NCBI RefSeq assembly: GCF_038433205.1
Contig: NZ_JBCDNA010000003.1
Coordinates: forward strand, 496,001 to 560,000
Direction: 5' to 3'
From: Lutimonas vermicola
Lineage (GTDB): Bacteria > Bacteroidota > Bacteroidia > Flavobacteriales > Flavobacteriaceae
DNA length: 64,000 nucleotides
Positions 33,928 to 41,932 of the stretch are shown in pieces. The notes beneath the pieces were generated by a model. It had not been told where the DNA came from, ran no database searches, and saw only the letters and a list, made by a program, of their open reading frames with translations. A program made the translations under genes and the position numbers. The stretch's first letter is position 1; every line of letters begins with the position of its first letter.

Positions 33928-34731
33928 TTATAATTTTCTGATCTTGATATTTCTGAACCAAATAGGGCTTGAATGGTCTTGCAATCCTATATATCCCTTT
34001 TTAAAGGAACCATAAAGATTGGCATCCTTCCATTTTCCGGCATTCTTTCTTTTTTCCCAGTCTTCAGACCAGGGAACAAAAGATACCAGTTTTTTACCGT
34101 TGAGCCAGTATTCCGCTTTTTCCGGGGTGAATATAATTCGGGTTGAATTCCATTCACCAACAGGGTTAAGTATTTTCTGAGATGCATCTGCGGGATACAT
34201 GGCATAGTCGGACCCGGTTTTTTGCCAATCCTGTAAATCCTGAAGATTCTCAGTGACTCCCATATCAGTATTGTATTGCGTTAAATCATGAATGGAAGCA
34301 TAGTTTTCATCATCAATAAGCTGGTATTCGGGTGAGATATCAGGAGGTAAAGCATCAGGTATTCCTTCTTTTAGGTGATAGTATATCCCGCTGTTGCCTC
34401 CTTTTGGAATTTTCCATTCCAGATAGAGTTCAAAATTATCAAACTCTTCCAGGCCATAAATGATATCCGTACCTCCGGTATAATCCTGTTCCATTCCAAG
34501 TTCTGTATCAAAAGTAAGAACACTGTCTTTTGCAATCCAGCCCGGAGGAAGCGTTTCACCGTTGTAGGCACGCCACCCATTGGTTGTAGTACCGTCAAAA
34601 AGATAGATCCAGTCATTTGACTGAACTTTGTCAGGTTGAGGTGTAATTGTTTCATTTACCTCTTTATTGGTCTTTTTTTCACAGGCCATAAAAACGGTAC
34701 AAATCACCATCGTGGCAAGCAACTTTTTCAT
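33928..34731 (-). CDS. DUF1080 (3-keto-disaccharide hydrolase-like) lipoprotein
   Basis: A 267-residue lipid-anchored protein (lipobox VFMACEK, Cys17). The body is a concanavalin-like jelly roll: WIYLFDGTTTNGWRAYNG, IIYGLEEFDNFELYLEWKI, GNSGIYYHL and YIGLQDHSSPIWFRNIKI are the DUF1080 blocks. Some members hydrolyse 3-keto-glycosides produced by Gfo/Idh/MocA enzymes, which is also the neighbouring gene here. A joint oxidise-then-cleave route for a sugar is therefore plausible. The 231 bases on its start side hold no gene. Confidence 0.9.
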   Translation of the reverse strand: MKKLLATMVICTVFMACEKKTNKEVNETITPQPDKVQSNDWIYLFDGTTTNGWRAYNGETLPPGWIAKDSVLTFDTELGMEQDYTGGTDIIYGLEEFDNFELYLEWKIPKGGNSGIYYHLKEGIPDALPPDISPEYQLIDDENYASIHDLTQYNTDMGVTENLQDLQDWQKTGSDYAMYPADASQKILNPVGEWNSTRIIFTPEKAEYWLNGKKLVSFVPWSEDWEKRKNAGKWKDANLYGSFKKGYIGLQDHSSPIWFRNIKIRKL

Positions 34732-34962
34732 AAATTTTGAATTTATTTTGATACAATATTTTCATTCTATTGGTAAATGTACAAATCAAATTGAAAAGAT
34801 GCATACTAGCTTGGATAGAATCCTCTTCTTCCGGGGCAGACGAAAGCAGATAAGGGTTGAATGACATATTTGGAGAACAAAGGAGCGGTATCGCGTTCAC
34901 ATTGTGTCAGATGAAATGACCCTGTAACATGTTTATAAACTTTATTCAGGAATGACGAAACT

Positions 34963-35286
34963 TTAACAAAAGGAGTGAGATAATACCCCCAGGGCAGAGG
35001 CGAAGATGTCTTTAGCATCCAACATTTGATTTCCGGCTTGCATAAACTCGTGCAAAATTGAACCTGCTGTAATAATTAGAATGACCAGTCAGGGATACCT
35101 GTAGCTTTTTATAAGCATCAATTGCGAAAACCCGAGTACATAGAACAAACTAGTGGCCCGGTCTGACAAACCGAGATCAGACAGTTTGTTATGGTAAGCG
35201 TAATACCTGTAAAAAGCTTTTGAAATAAATCCTAGAATTACAGATAGCAAACCGATAAGGCCATTTGTCAGATGAAGACGACTCAT
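34963..35286 (-). pseudogene. VanZ-like membrane protein broken by an in-frame stop
   Basis: An ORF from 35286 codes 65 residues and stops at a TGA (35089-35091). The same frame then continues without interruption for 41 more codons to a TAA at 34963-34965. The joined 106 sense codons encode a small membrane protein with four hydrophobic spans. Past the stop, the sequence ILHEFMQAGNQMLDAKDIFA has the Glu-Gln-Asp-Asp spacing of VanZ-like proteins. Only a single nonsense codon separates the halves, so the decay is recent, or the base is a sequence error. UGA readthrough is possible but has no support. The family match is tentative. Confidence 0.65.
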
Positions 35287-35344
35287 AAGGGTGTTTTGAA
35301 GTAAAAAAACAATTTCTAAATTACTATTTTAATGTAAAGAGCAT

Positions 35345-35800
35345 TTAAGGTTGACTGGATAAAGTGAAAGATATTTTTTCGATACCAACCTCCGTCATCC
35401 AGACCTTATTTTTCTTAAACCCAAAATTCAGATAAAAATTGACGGCTGGAAAATTATCATGTCCCGTTTCAACCGAGAGGAGATCAACTTTAAACGTATC
35501 CCGGACAAAACACAATAGTCGATACCCTATGCCTTTTCTAAAAAATTCGGGAGCAACGGTCAGACTGCGAATATGGATATGATTCTCATTGATTTCCAAT
35601 TCCATGATTGCGCACAATTCCTCTTCATGGCGGTAGCCGTAGAATGTAGTCTTGCTTTGCTGAATTTCAGATGCCGTTCTTTTTAGGGGAGGAAAATCGT
35701 CATGATTCAACAGGAGGGCTTCAACGGCATAGGATTTTTGAAATATGTTATAAATCAATTTGCTCGTTTTCAAAGACGAATGGTCAATTTTTTCAATCAT
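35345..35800 (-). CDS. GNAT-family N-acetyltransferase
   Basis: A 151-residue acetyltransferase. IHIRSLTVAPEFFRKGIGYRLL (about residues 74-95) holds the acetyl-CoA loop in the form RKGIGYR, and NFYLNFGFKKNKV is the C-terminal conserved block. Substrate unknown. It lies 32 bases after sdpI and may be co-transcribed with the sdpR-sdpI pair. Confidence 0.87.
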   Translation of the reverse strand: MIEKIDHSSLKTSKLIYNIFQKSYAVEALLLNHDDFPPLKRTASEIQQSKTTFYGYRHEEELCAIMELEINENHIHIRSLTVAPEFFRKGIGYRLLCFVRDTFKVDLLSVETGHDNFPAVNFYLNFGFKKNKVWMTEVGIEKISFTLSSQP

Positions 35801-35831
35801 GATACAGACAAATTACTGGCAGGGCAATCGC

Positions 35832-36494
35832 TTAATGGTTTGCATTCGTTTGAGATATACTTTGGTATTTTATATATGAATATACCACGGGGATCACTGT
35901 TATAAAAACCGTGATAACGGCAAATAGCGTGAAGTTTGTTTTTTTGTCAAGAAGTATACTTGTCAATACAATGAGAAGCCCCCCGGCAAACCACAATTTA
36001 CCGGCCAACTTATGAGTTGCCTTCCAAACTGTTTCATTTTCGAGTGTCCATGGAGTTTTGATGCCGATAAAATAATTAGCTCTTAAGGTCTTGAAATAGT
36101 TTCCTAAAAGAGCGAATAAAATACCTATCAACAATACGATATAGTTTGGATTATACAGGGTTTCATTCAAGGCGGCATAGATGATGATCATGGCCAGGGC
36201 CGACATAAACAGGGTCATAATCGATTTTAAAATGGTGTATTTGTTTCCCATGTTTTTAATTTTCCTTTTTGGGTCAATCTTGGGAATAATAGTGAATAAA
36301 ACATAGATTAAAAGGGGTAGTAGCACAGGAATTAAAATCAGTTCCGATTTTTCGCCGTAGCGGTCAATTTCTCCTTCCATGTTCCAATGCAGCGGTACTT
36401 TTTCAGGAAGGCTGTTCCAGACATAAGCCAAATATACAAAGGGGATAAGAACGATAATAATAAGGGGTAACTCTTTTTGCAGATTAGTTTTCAT
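35832..36494 (-). CDS. sdpI: SdpI-family membrane protein (DUF1648 plus SdpI)
   Basis: A 220-residue inner-membrane protein with about six hydrophobic helices. The DUF1648 block NSLPEKVPLHWNMEGEIDRYG (about residues 25-45) and the SdpI block GNYFKTLRANYFIGIKTPWTL are clear. In Bacillus subtilis, SdpI gives immunity to the cannibalism toxin SdpC and relays the signal to the repressor SdpR. The ATG at 36494 was preferred to 36521, which would overlap sdpR by 25 bases. No sdpABC toxin genes are nearby, so a general envelope-stress role is more likely. Confidence 0.9.
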   Translation of the reverse strand: MKTNLQKELPLIIIVLIPFVYLAYVWNSLPEKVPLHWNMEGEIDRYGEKSELILIPVLLPLLIYVLFTIIPKIDPKRKIKNMGNKYTILKSIMTLFMSALAMIIIYAALNETLYNPNYIVLLIGILFALLGNYFKTLRANYFIGIKTPWTLENETVWKATHKLAGKLWFAGGLLIVLTSILLDKKTNFTLFAVITVFITVIPVVYSYIKYQSISQTNANH

Positions 36495-36496
36495 AA

Positions 36497-36754
36497 TTAT
36501 TTTTTTAAAGTGAGCACCCATGAAAGTAGATCTTCAAGGATACTGGTGTTTAAAGAATATTGAATGAACTGGCCTTTTTTCTCACTTGTAATCAGGTCAG
36601 CTCTTTTGAGTATATCCAAATGGTGTGATATACTGGGCTTTGAGATTTGAAACCTGTCAGCTATTTCTCCAGCATTCATATCCTTGTCTTTGAGCAATTC
36701 AATAATCTGTCTTCTGGTTTCGTCATTAAGGGCCTTGAACAGTGAGTTCATCAT
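36497..36754 (-). CDS. sdpR: SdpR-type ArsR-family autorepressor
   Basis: An 85-residue winged-helix repressor. FKALNDETRRQIIELLKD and ISKPSISHHLDILKRADLI (recognition helix, about residues 36-54) are typical of SdpR/ArsR proteins, and no metal-binding cysteines are present. It is directly followed by sdpI (2-base gap), the usual pair. A perfect 9-bp inverted repeat immediately upstream (36763-36786) is the probable binding site, so autoregulation is inferred. Confidence 0.92.
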   Translation of the reverse strand: MMNSLFKALNDETRRQIIELLKDKDMNAGEIADRFQISKPSISHHLDILKRADLITSEKKGQFIQYSLNTSILEDLLSWVLTLKK

Positions 36755-36762
36755 TTATTTAG

Positions 36763-36786
36763 TTATTTAGACAAATATCTAAATAA
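36763..36786 (-). promoter_or_regulatory. probable SdpR operator
   Basis: TTATTTAGA (36763-36771) and TCTAAATAA (36778-36786) form a perfect inverted repeat with 9-base arms and a 6-base spacer, ending 8 bases before the sdpR ATG. Size and spacing suit a winged-helix dimer. Confidence 0.65.
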
Positions 36787-36963
36787 TATCTGAAATACAC
36801 AAAAAAATTACACTAAAATTTCTTAATGATAATTTAACCTGGCATTGAATTCCGGTCAAAATCAACTGATTTGAAGAGGTAATCTTTCAAAAGTCCTTGA
36901 AATTCACAGGTTTTCATGAGTCTAAATCAGCTAATGTTGTATTTTTGCAAAAAAAAATAAAAT

Positions 36964-37491
36964 ATGAGTGCCAAAAAACCTCTAACATTTGATGTGTTAA
37001 TTGAAATACCAAAAGGAAGTAGAAACAAATACGAGTATGATTTTACGTTACATAAAATTCGCTTTGACAGGATGTTGTTCTCATCCATGATGTATCCTGG
37101 AGATTATGGATTTATTCCTGAAACGCTTGCACTGGATAAGGATCCCCTGGATGTGCTGGTTTTAGGTGCCGAGCCTACATATCCAATGGTTGTTATGGAA
37201 GTAAGGCCGATTGGGGTGTTTCACATGACTGATGAAAAAGGACCTGATGAAAAAATTATTTGTGTGCCGGTAAACGATCCTATCTACAGCAAGAGAATGG
37301 ATATAGCAGATCTAAATCCGCACAGGTTGAAGGAAATTGAACATTTTTTCCAGGTATATAAAGATTTGGAAGAGAAAAAAGTTGATACCGGAGGATGGGG
37401 AAATTCGGCAGAAGCGATTAAAATATATCACGAATGTGTGCAACGTTATGACCAAAGTGATCACAAGAAAAAAAGAACCTTTACTATTTAG
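36964..37491 (+). CDS. ppa: soluble inorganic pyrophosphatase, family I
   Basis: A 175-residue cytosolic enzyme that hydrolyses pyrophosphate and pulls biosynthetic reactions forward. The signature DKDPLDVLVLG (about residues 58-68) supplies the metal-binding aspartates. YPGDYGFIPETLA precedes it, and KKVDTGGWGNSAEA follows the late active-site strand. A TATTTTTG box at 36940-36947 lies 16 bases ahead of the ATG. A strong terminator separates it from the membrane pyrophosphatase that follows. Confidence 0.97.
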   Translation: MSAKKPLTFDVLIEIPKGSRNKYEYDFTLHKIRFDRMLFSSMMYPGDYGFIPETLALDKDPLDVLVLGAEPTYPMVVMEVRPIGVFHMTDEKGPDEKIICVPVNDPIYSKRMDIADLNPHRLKEIEHFFQVYKDLEEKKVDTGGWGNSAEAIKIYHECVQRYDQSDHKKKRTFTI

Positions 37492-37521
37492 TAAAAGAAC
37501 TTAAAATATAGCAATGAAAGC

Positions 37522-37554
37522 AAACCGCCATTTATCTGAATGGCGGTTTTTTTT
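37522..37554 (+). terminator. intrinsic terminator after ppa
   Basis: AAACCGCCATT (37522-37532) pairs with AATGGCGGTTT (37539-37549) around a 6-base loop, followed by T residues to 37554. A textbook Rho-independent terminator. Confidence 0.93.
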
Positions 37555-37621
37555 ATCACACAATAATGTTTACTTTTAGCCCCTCAATAATTCAAATCAC
37601 TAAAAAAACATATTACTTGAA

Positions 37622-39955
37622 ATGGAATTAATCGTACATTATTTATGGTTGTTTGGCGTACTTGCACTGGCATTTGTATTTATTAAAAATGCATGGGTAG
37701 CTAAACAAGACGCAGGAAATGAAAAAATGGTAAAAATCGCAAAACACATAGCAGATGGGGCCATGTCGTTTTTAAAAGCCGAATACAGAATATTAGCGAT
37801 TTTTGTGGTTGCCGTTGCTATCTTACTTTATTTTAAGGGTGAAAATGAGGAAGGATCTCATTGGATGGTTGCTCTTTCATTTATAGTTGGAGCAATTTGC
37901 TCGGCACTTGCCGGATTTATCGGAATGAAAGCAGCAACAAAAGCCAATGTGAGAACCACACAGGCAGCGAGAACCTCTTTGGGTAAAGCACTTGAAGTAG
38001 CATTTGCGGGAGGTGCCGTAATGGGCCTTGGTGTTGTAGGCCTTGGCGTTTTGGGCCTTAGCGGTTTATTTATGATCTATCAGGGAATGTGGCCATCAAC
38101 AGGCTTATCAACAGAATTAAAGGCAGATAATATAGCAATGGTATTAAATGTACTCTCCGGGTTTTCTTTGGGAGCATCTTCAATTGCATTATTTGCTCGT
38201 GTAGGGGGAGGTATATATACCAAAGCTGCTGATGTTGGAGCGGACCTTGTGGGCAAGGTAGAAGCGGGAATTCCTGAAGATCATCCTTTGAACCCTGCAA
38301 CAATAGCAGATAATGTGGGTGATAACGTGGGAGACGTTGCCGGTATGGGTGCCGATTTATTTGAATCATATGTTGGTTCAATTATCGGAACAATGGTCTT
38401 GGGAGCATTCATCATTACACCGAATTTTGATGGCTTGGGCGCTGTTTATTTACCTTTGGTACTTGCTGCAGTTGGAATTTTGATGTCGATCGTGGGAACC
38501 TTCTTTGTAAGGGTTAAAGATGGCGGCAGCCCTCATAAGGCATTAAACATGGGAGAATTCGGATCAGGATTTCTAATGATCATTGCTTCTTATTTCATCA
38601 TAAATCAAATGATCCCTGAAACCATTGATGGATTACCTTTTGGTGCCATGGGTGTTTTTTATGCGACACTTGCAGGTTTGATTGCAGGATTCTGTGTGGG
38701 AAAAATAACAGAATATTATACAGGAACCGGAGGAAAACCGGTTTTGTCAATCGTGAAGCAGTCTGAAACAGGTTCTGCCACGAATATAATTGCAGGTTTG
38801 GGTGTGGGTATGATGTCAACAGCAATTCCAATTTTATTGATTGCAGCTGCTATTATTGTTTCTCATCATTTTGCCGGACTTTATGGGATCGCAATTGCGG
38901 CTGTAGGAATGCTTGCTAACACAGGAATTCAATTGGCGGTAGATGCTTACGGTCCGATTTCGGATAATGCCGGGGGTATTGCTGAAATGGCCGAATTACC
39001 TAAAGAAGTCAGAGAAAGAACAGATAAATTGGATGCGGTAGGAAATACAACAGCTGCCATTGGTAAGGGATTTGCCATTGCTTCAGCAGCACTTACGGCT
39101 TTGGCATTGTTTGCTGCTTTTATGAAAACGGCTAATGTAACGGCTATTGATGTTTCTCAGCCGAAGATTATGGCCGGGTTATTGGTTGGAGGGATGCTTC
39201 CATTCGTATTTTCGGCCTTATCGATGAATGCCGTGGGTAGAGCGGCCATGGCAATGATTGAAGAGGTAAGAAGGCAGTTTAGGGATATTCCTCAATTAAA
39301 AGCCGCCCTGGAAGTAATGAGAAAGCATGATTCAGATATGTCTAAGGCTTCGAAAGAAGAGCGTGAAGTATTTGATGCAGCAGATGGCTATGCCGAATAT
39401 GAAAAATGTGTGGAAATATCTACAACAGCTTCGATTAAGGAAATGGTTTTTCCTGGATTATTAGCCTTAGCTGTTCCGGTTGCCATCGGATTTATTGGTG
39501 GCGCTGAAATGTTGGGAGGCCTGTTGGCCGGAGTAACCACATGTGGCGTACTTATGGCTATCTTTCAATCGAACGCGGGAGGAGCCTGGGATAATGCAAA
39601 AAAAATGATAGAAGAGCAGGGCAGAAAAGGAACTGAGGCACATAAGGCAGCAGTTGTTGGTGATACTGTTGGAGATCCTTTTAAGGATACTTCAGGACCA
39701 TCTTTGAACATCCTGTTAAAACTGATGTCTGTAGTAGCCTTGGTAATCGCTCCAAGTATCGCTTTGGATACAGATGAAATAACAGCATACAATACGGAAT
39801 CTATCAAACTTACCGAAGAGGTAATGGTTACAGAAACTGCTGAAGGAACAATAGTCACAGATGAGACTACCCTTACAATAGAAAGTGAGCAGCTTATTGA
39901 TGAAACCATAAAGGCGGAGGAAACATCGGCCGAAGAAATAAAGGAGCAAGAGTAA
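37622..39955 (+). CDS. hppA: membrane-bound ion-pumping pyrophosphatase, probably K+-dependent
   Basis: A 777-residue integral membrane protein with about 16 helices that couples pyrophosphate hydrolysis to export of H+ and/or Na+. The substrate site has KAADVGADLVGKVE, DNVGDNVGDVAGMGADLFE and GDTVGDPFKDTSGP. GNTTAAIGKGFAIASAAL has Ala where K+-independent enzymes have Lys, which indicates K+ dependence. The ion specificity cannot be settled by eye. Residues 716-777 are an unusual acidic, Thr/Glu-rich tail beyond the last helix. It follows the soluble enzyme, so the cell can either waste or conserve pyrophosphate energy. Confidence 0.96.
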   Translation: MELIVHYLWLFGVLALAFVFIKNAWVAKQDAGNEKMVKIAKHIADGAMSFLKAEYRILAIFVVAVAILLYFKGENEEGSHWMVALSFIVGAICSALAGFIGMKAATKANVRTTQAARTSLGKALEVAFAGGAVMGLGVVGLGVLGLSGLFMIYQGMWPSTGLSTELKADNIAMVLNVLSGFSLGASSIALFARVGGGIYTKAADVGADLVGKVEAGIPEDHPLNPATIADNVGDNVGDVAGMGADLFESYVGSIIGTMVLGAFIITPNFDGLGAVYLPLVLAAVGILMSIVGTFFVRVKDGGSPHKALNMGEFGSGFLMIIASYFIINQMIPETIDGLPFGAMGVFYATLAGLIAGFCVGKITEYYTGTGGKPVLSIVKQSETGSATNIIAGLGVGMMSTAIPILLIAAAIIVSHHFAGLYGIAIAAVGMLANTGIQLAVDAYGPISDNAGGIAEMAELPKEVRERTDKLDAVGNTTAAIGKGFAIASAALTALALFAAFMKTANVTAIDVSQPKIMAGLLVGGMLPFVFSALSMNAVGRAAMAMIEEVRRQFRDIPQLKAALEVMRKHDSDMSKASKEEREVFDAADGYAEYEKCVEISTTASIKEMVFPGLLALAVPVAIGFIGGAEMLGGLLAGVTTCGVLMAIFQSNAGGAWDNAKKMIEEQGRKGTEAHKAAVVGDTVGDPFKDTSGPSLNILLKLMSVVALVIAPSIALDTDEITAYNTESIKLTEEVMVTETAEGTIVTDETTLTIESEQLIDETIKAEETSAEEIKEQE

Positions 39956-39980
39956 GGATTGATTTTCAGAATTCATAACA

Positions 39981-40014
39981 AAAAAATACGAGTTTCAGCT
40001 CGTATTTTTTTTTT
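39981..40014 (+). terminator. intrinsic terminator after hppA
   Basis: AAAAAATACGAG (39981-39992) pairs with CTCGTATTTTTT (39999-40010) around a 6-base loop, with a T tract to 40014. Symmetric flanks would work in either direction. Confidence 0.92.
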
Positions 40015-40102
40015 GCTCTGATATTTATGCCTGAAAAGATTGCTTTTAGGGTCTTTTTTACTAACTTTATAGATAGGGTTTTGATTTAAATGAGGCTGTG
40101 TT

Positions 40103-40717
40103 ATGCAAGTAAAAGAACCTTTTAAAGACTTTGTTTCTTTAAACGTCAAAGAGTCCATTTGGGAACATTTTTATACCGTCGCTCCACTTGTAGTGATTGG
40201 CTCAAAGGAAGGTAATGGCTTTGATCTGGCCCCTAAACACATGGTCACCCCTTTAGGTTTTTCTGATTTTTTCGGTTTTGTTTGTACCCCACGTCATAAT
40301 ACTTATCAAAACATTAACAGGCATTTGAGGTTTTCGGTGAGTTTTGTGAAACCCGATCAGATACTTTTATCCTCTCTGGCCGCCATACCAAGATGTGCCG
40401 TAAATAATTTTTCTAAAGACATTACTGATCAGATCCCCACTGTTATGAATCAGGAACAAACGGCTATTTTTATTGAAGATTCTTATGTGATGCTGGATTG
40501 CAGTTTACATAAGATTATTGACGGGTTTGATGATTACAGCCTGATTACCGGAAAGGTAGAAAACGCATTGGTTCATAAGGACTATAAGATTATTTCAGAC
40601 AAAGGCCAACAAAAACAAATATATGATCATCCGCTTCTGGCTTATATCGCACAAGGCAGATTTGCCAGTATCAAAGAGACTTTGAGTTATCCCTATCCTA
40701 AGGATTTTCAGCGATAA
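40103..40717 (+). CDS. flavin-reductase-like FMN-binding protein
   Basis: A 204-residue protein of the flavin reductase (split barrel) family. LVVIGSKEGNGFDLAPKHM (about residues 31-49) and FFGFVCTPRHNTYQNI (about 57-72) are the flavin-contact blocks, and RFSVSF follows. Family members bind FMN and either supply reduced flavin or act as small oxidoreductases. It opens a three-gene run with an M20 hydrolase (20-base gap) and a P-loop protein, separated from hppA by a terminator. Confidence 0.82.
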   Translation: MQVKEPFKDFVSLNVKESIWEHFYTVAPLVVIGSKEGNGFDLAPKHMVTPLGFSDFFGFVCTPRHNTYQNINRHLRFSVSFVKPDQILLSSLAAIPRCAVNNFSKDITDQIPTVMNQEQTAIFIEDSYVMLDCSLHKIIDGFDDYSLITGKVENALVHKDYKIISDKGQQKQIYDHPLLAYIAQGRFASIKETLSYPYPKDFQR

Positions 40718-40737
40718 CAATTTAATAATAGTTTGGC

Positions 40738-41907
40738 ATGAAAATTTCTGCTGCTAGACATATTGAAGCATTTTTAAAAGATCATCAGGAAGATATGATC
40801 GTCTTTTTAAAGAATCTTGTAAGCCATGAAAGCCCTTCTCATGATGCTGATTCTCAAAAATATTTAATGAAAATTTTAACAGATGAATTTCAGTCCCTGG
40901 GTTATTACACTAATCATTTTCCTGGTGTAAAAACAGGTGGGTTTTTCTATGCCAGACCCAAAGACCATCCAAAGGGAGGAAACATCCAGTTATTGATAGG
41001 CCACTGCGATACCGTCTGGAAAAAATACACCTTGGAAAACATGCCTGTTAAAGAAACAGAAGACAAGATATCGGGTCCCGGGGTATTTGATATGAAGGCC
41101 GGGATTACCCAAATAATCTTCTCCATTAAAGCCCTGATGGAATTGAATTTAACATGTCAGCTAAGCCCTGTGATCCTTATCAATTCTGATGAAGAAATTG
41201 GAAGTTATGAATCGACCAATGCCATAAAAAGAATTTCTAAAATTGCAAGGCGTGCTTACATTTTAGAACCGCCTCTTGGTTTGGAAGGCAAATTGAAAAC
41301 AGCGCGTAAAGGAATTGGTAAATTCATCATTACTGTTACCGGCAAGCCTGCTCATGCAGGCCTGAACCCTGAAAAAGGTGTGAGCGCAATAGTAGAATTG
41401 TCTTATCATATTCAGCATCTGTATGCCCTAAATGATTTTGAAAAAGGAATCACGGTGAATGTCGGGATGATACAAGGTGGGTCATCTGCAAATGTGATTG
41501 CCGAAGAAAGTAAAGCAGTGGTTGATGTAAGGGTCTATAATATGAAAGACGCTGCCTATATCCAAAGGGAAATAAGCAATTTAAAGCCCAAGCACCAAGG
41601 CACATCTCTTCAAATTGAAGGCGGATTTGGAAGGCCGCCAATGGAAAAAACCGAAAGAAATCGAAAACTGTGGAAAATTGCTAAAGATATTGGTAAAAGT
41701 ATACAACTGGAGCTGAAAGAATCAACAGCGGGAGGAGGTTCAGATGGCAACACAACCAGTTTATTTACAGCCACACTTGACGGGCTGGGGACCGTAGGTG
41801 ACGGCGCACATGCCAGGCATGAGTTCATATATAAAACAAAGCTTATTGAAAGAACGACCCTTCTCTCCTTGCTGTTATTAGCCAAGGATATTAAAGATGA
41901 AAAATGA
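40738..41907 (+). CDS. M20-family metallohydrolase (glutamate carboxypeptidase-like)
   Basis: A 389-residue cytosolic zinc hydrolase. LIGHCDTVW carries the first His-x-Asp pair, GPGVFDMKAGI the bridging Asp, INSDEEIGSYES the catalytic Glu-Glu, and ILEPPLG the next metal Glu/Asp position. The dimerisation (lid) domain has GKPAHAGLNPEKGVSAI. GDGAHARHEFIY supplies the last His. Best resemblance is to carboxypeptidase G2-like enzymes that remove C-terminal glutamate or split amide bonds. Its neighbours suggest a dedicated pathway. Confidence 0.9.
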   Translation: MKISAARHIEAFLKDHQEDMIVFLKNLVSHESPSHDADSQKYLMKILTDEFQSLGYYTNHFPGVKTGGFFYARPKDHPKGGNIQLLIGHCDTVWKKYTLENMPVKETEDKISGPGVFDMKAGITQIIFSIKALMELNLTCQLSPVILINSDEEIGSYESTNAIKRISKIARRAYILEPPLGLEGKLKTARKGIGKFIITVTGKPAHAGLNPEKGVSAIVELSYHIQHLYALNDFEKGITVNVGMIQGGSSANVIAEESKAVVDVRVYNMKDAAYIQREISNLKPKHQGTSLQIEGGFGRPPMEKTERNRKLWKIAKDIGKSIQLELKESTAGGGSDGNTTSLFTATLDGLGTVGDGAHARHEFIYKTKLIERTTLLSLLLLAKDIKDEK

Positions 41908-41932
41908 AGTATAATCCCTAAATTAAAAAAAA

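Noticed and set aside
34806..35018. 70-codon minus-strand frame
   Set aside because: It reads a different frame from the VanZ-like pseudogene and overlaps its 3' half; composition does not look like a protein.
35089..35091. TGA as selenocysteine or programmed readthrough
   Set aside because: No SECIS-like stem or readthrough context was recognised, and VanZ-like proteins are not selenoproteins; a nonsense mutation is simpler.
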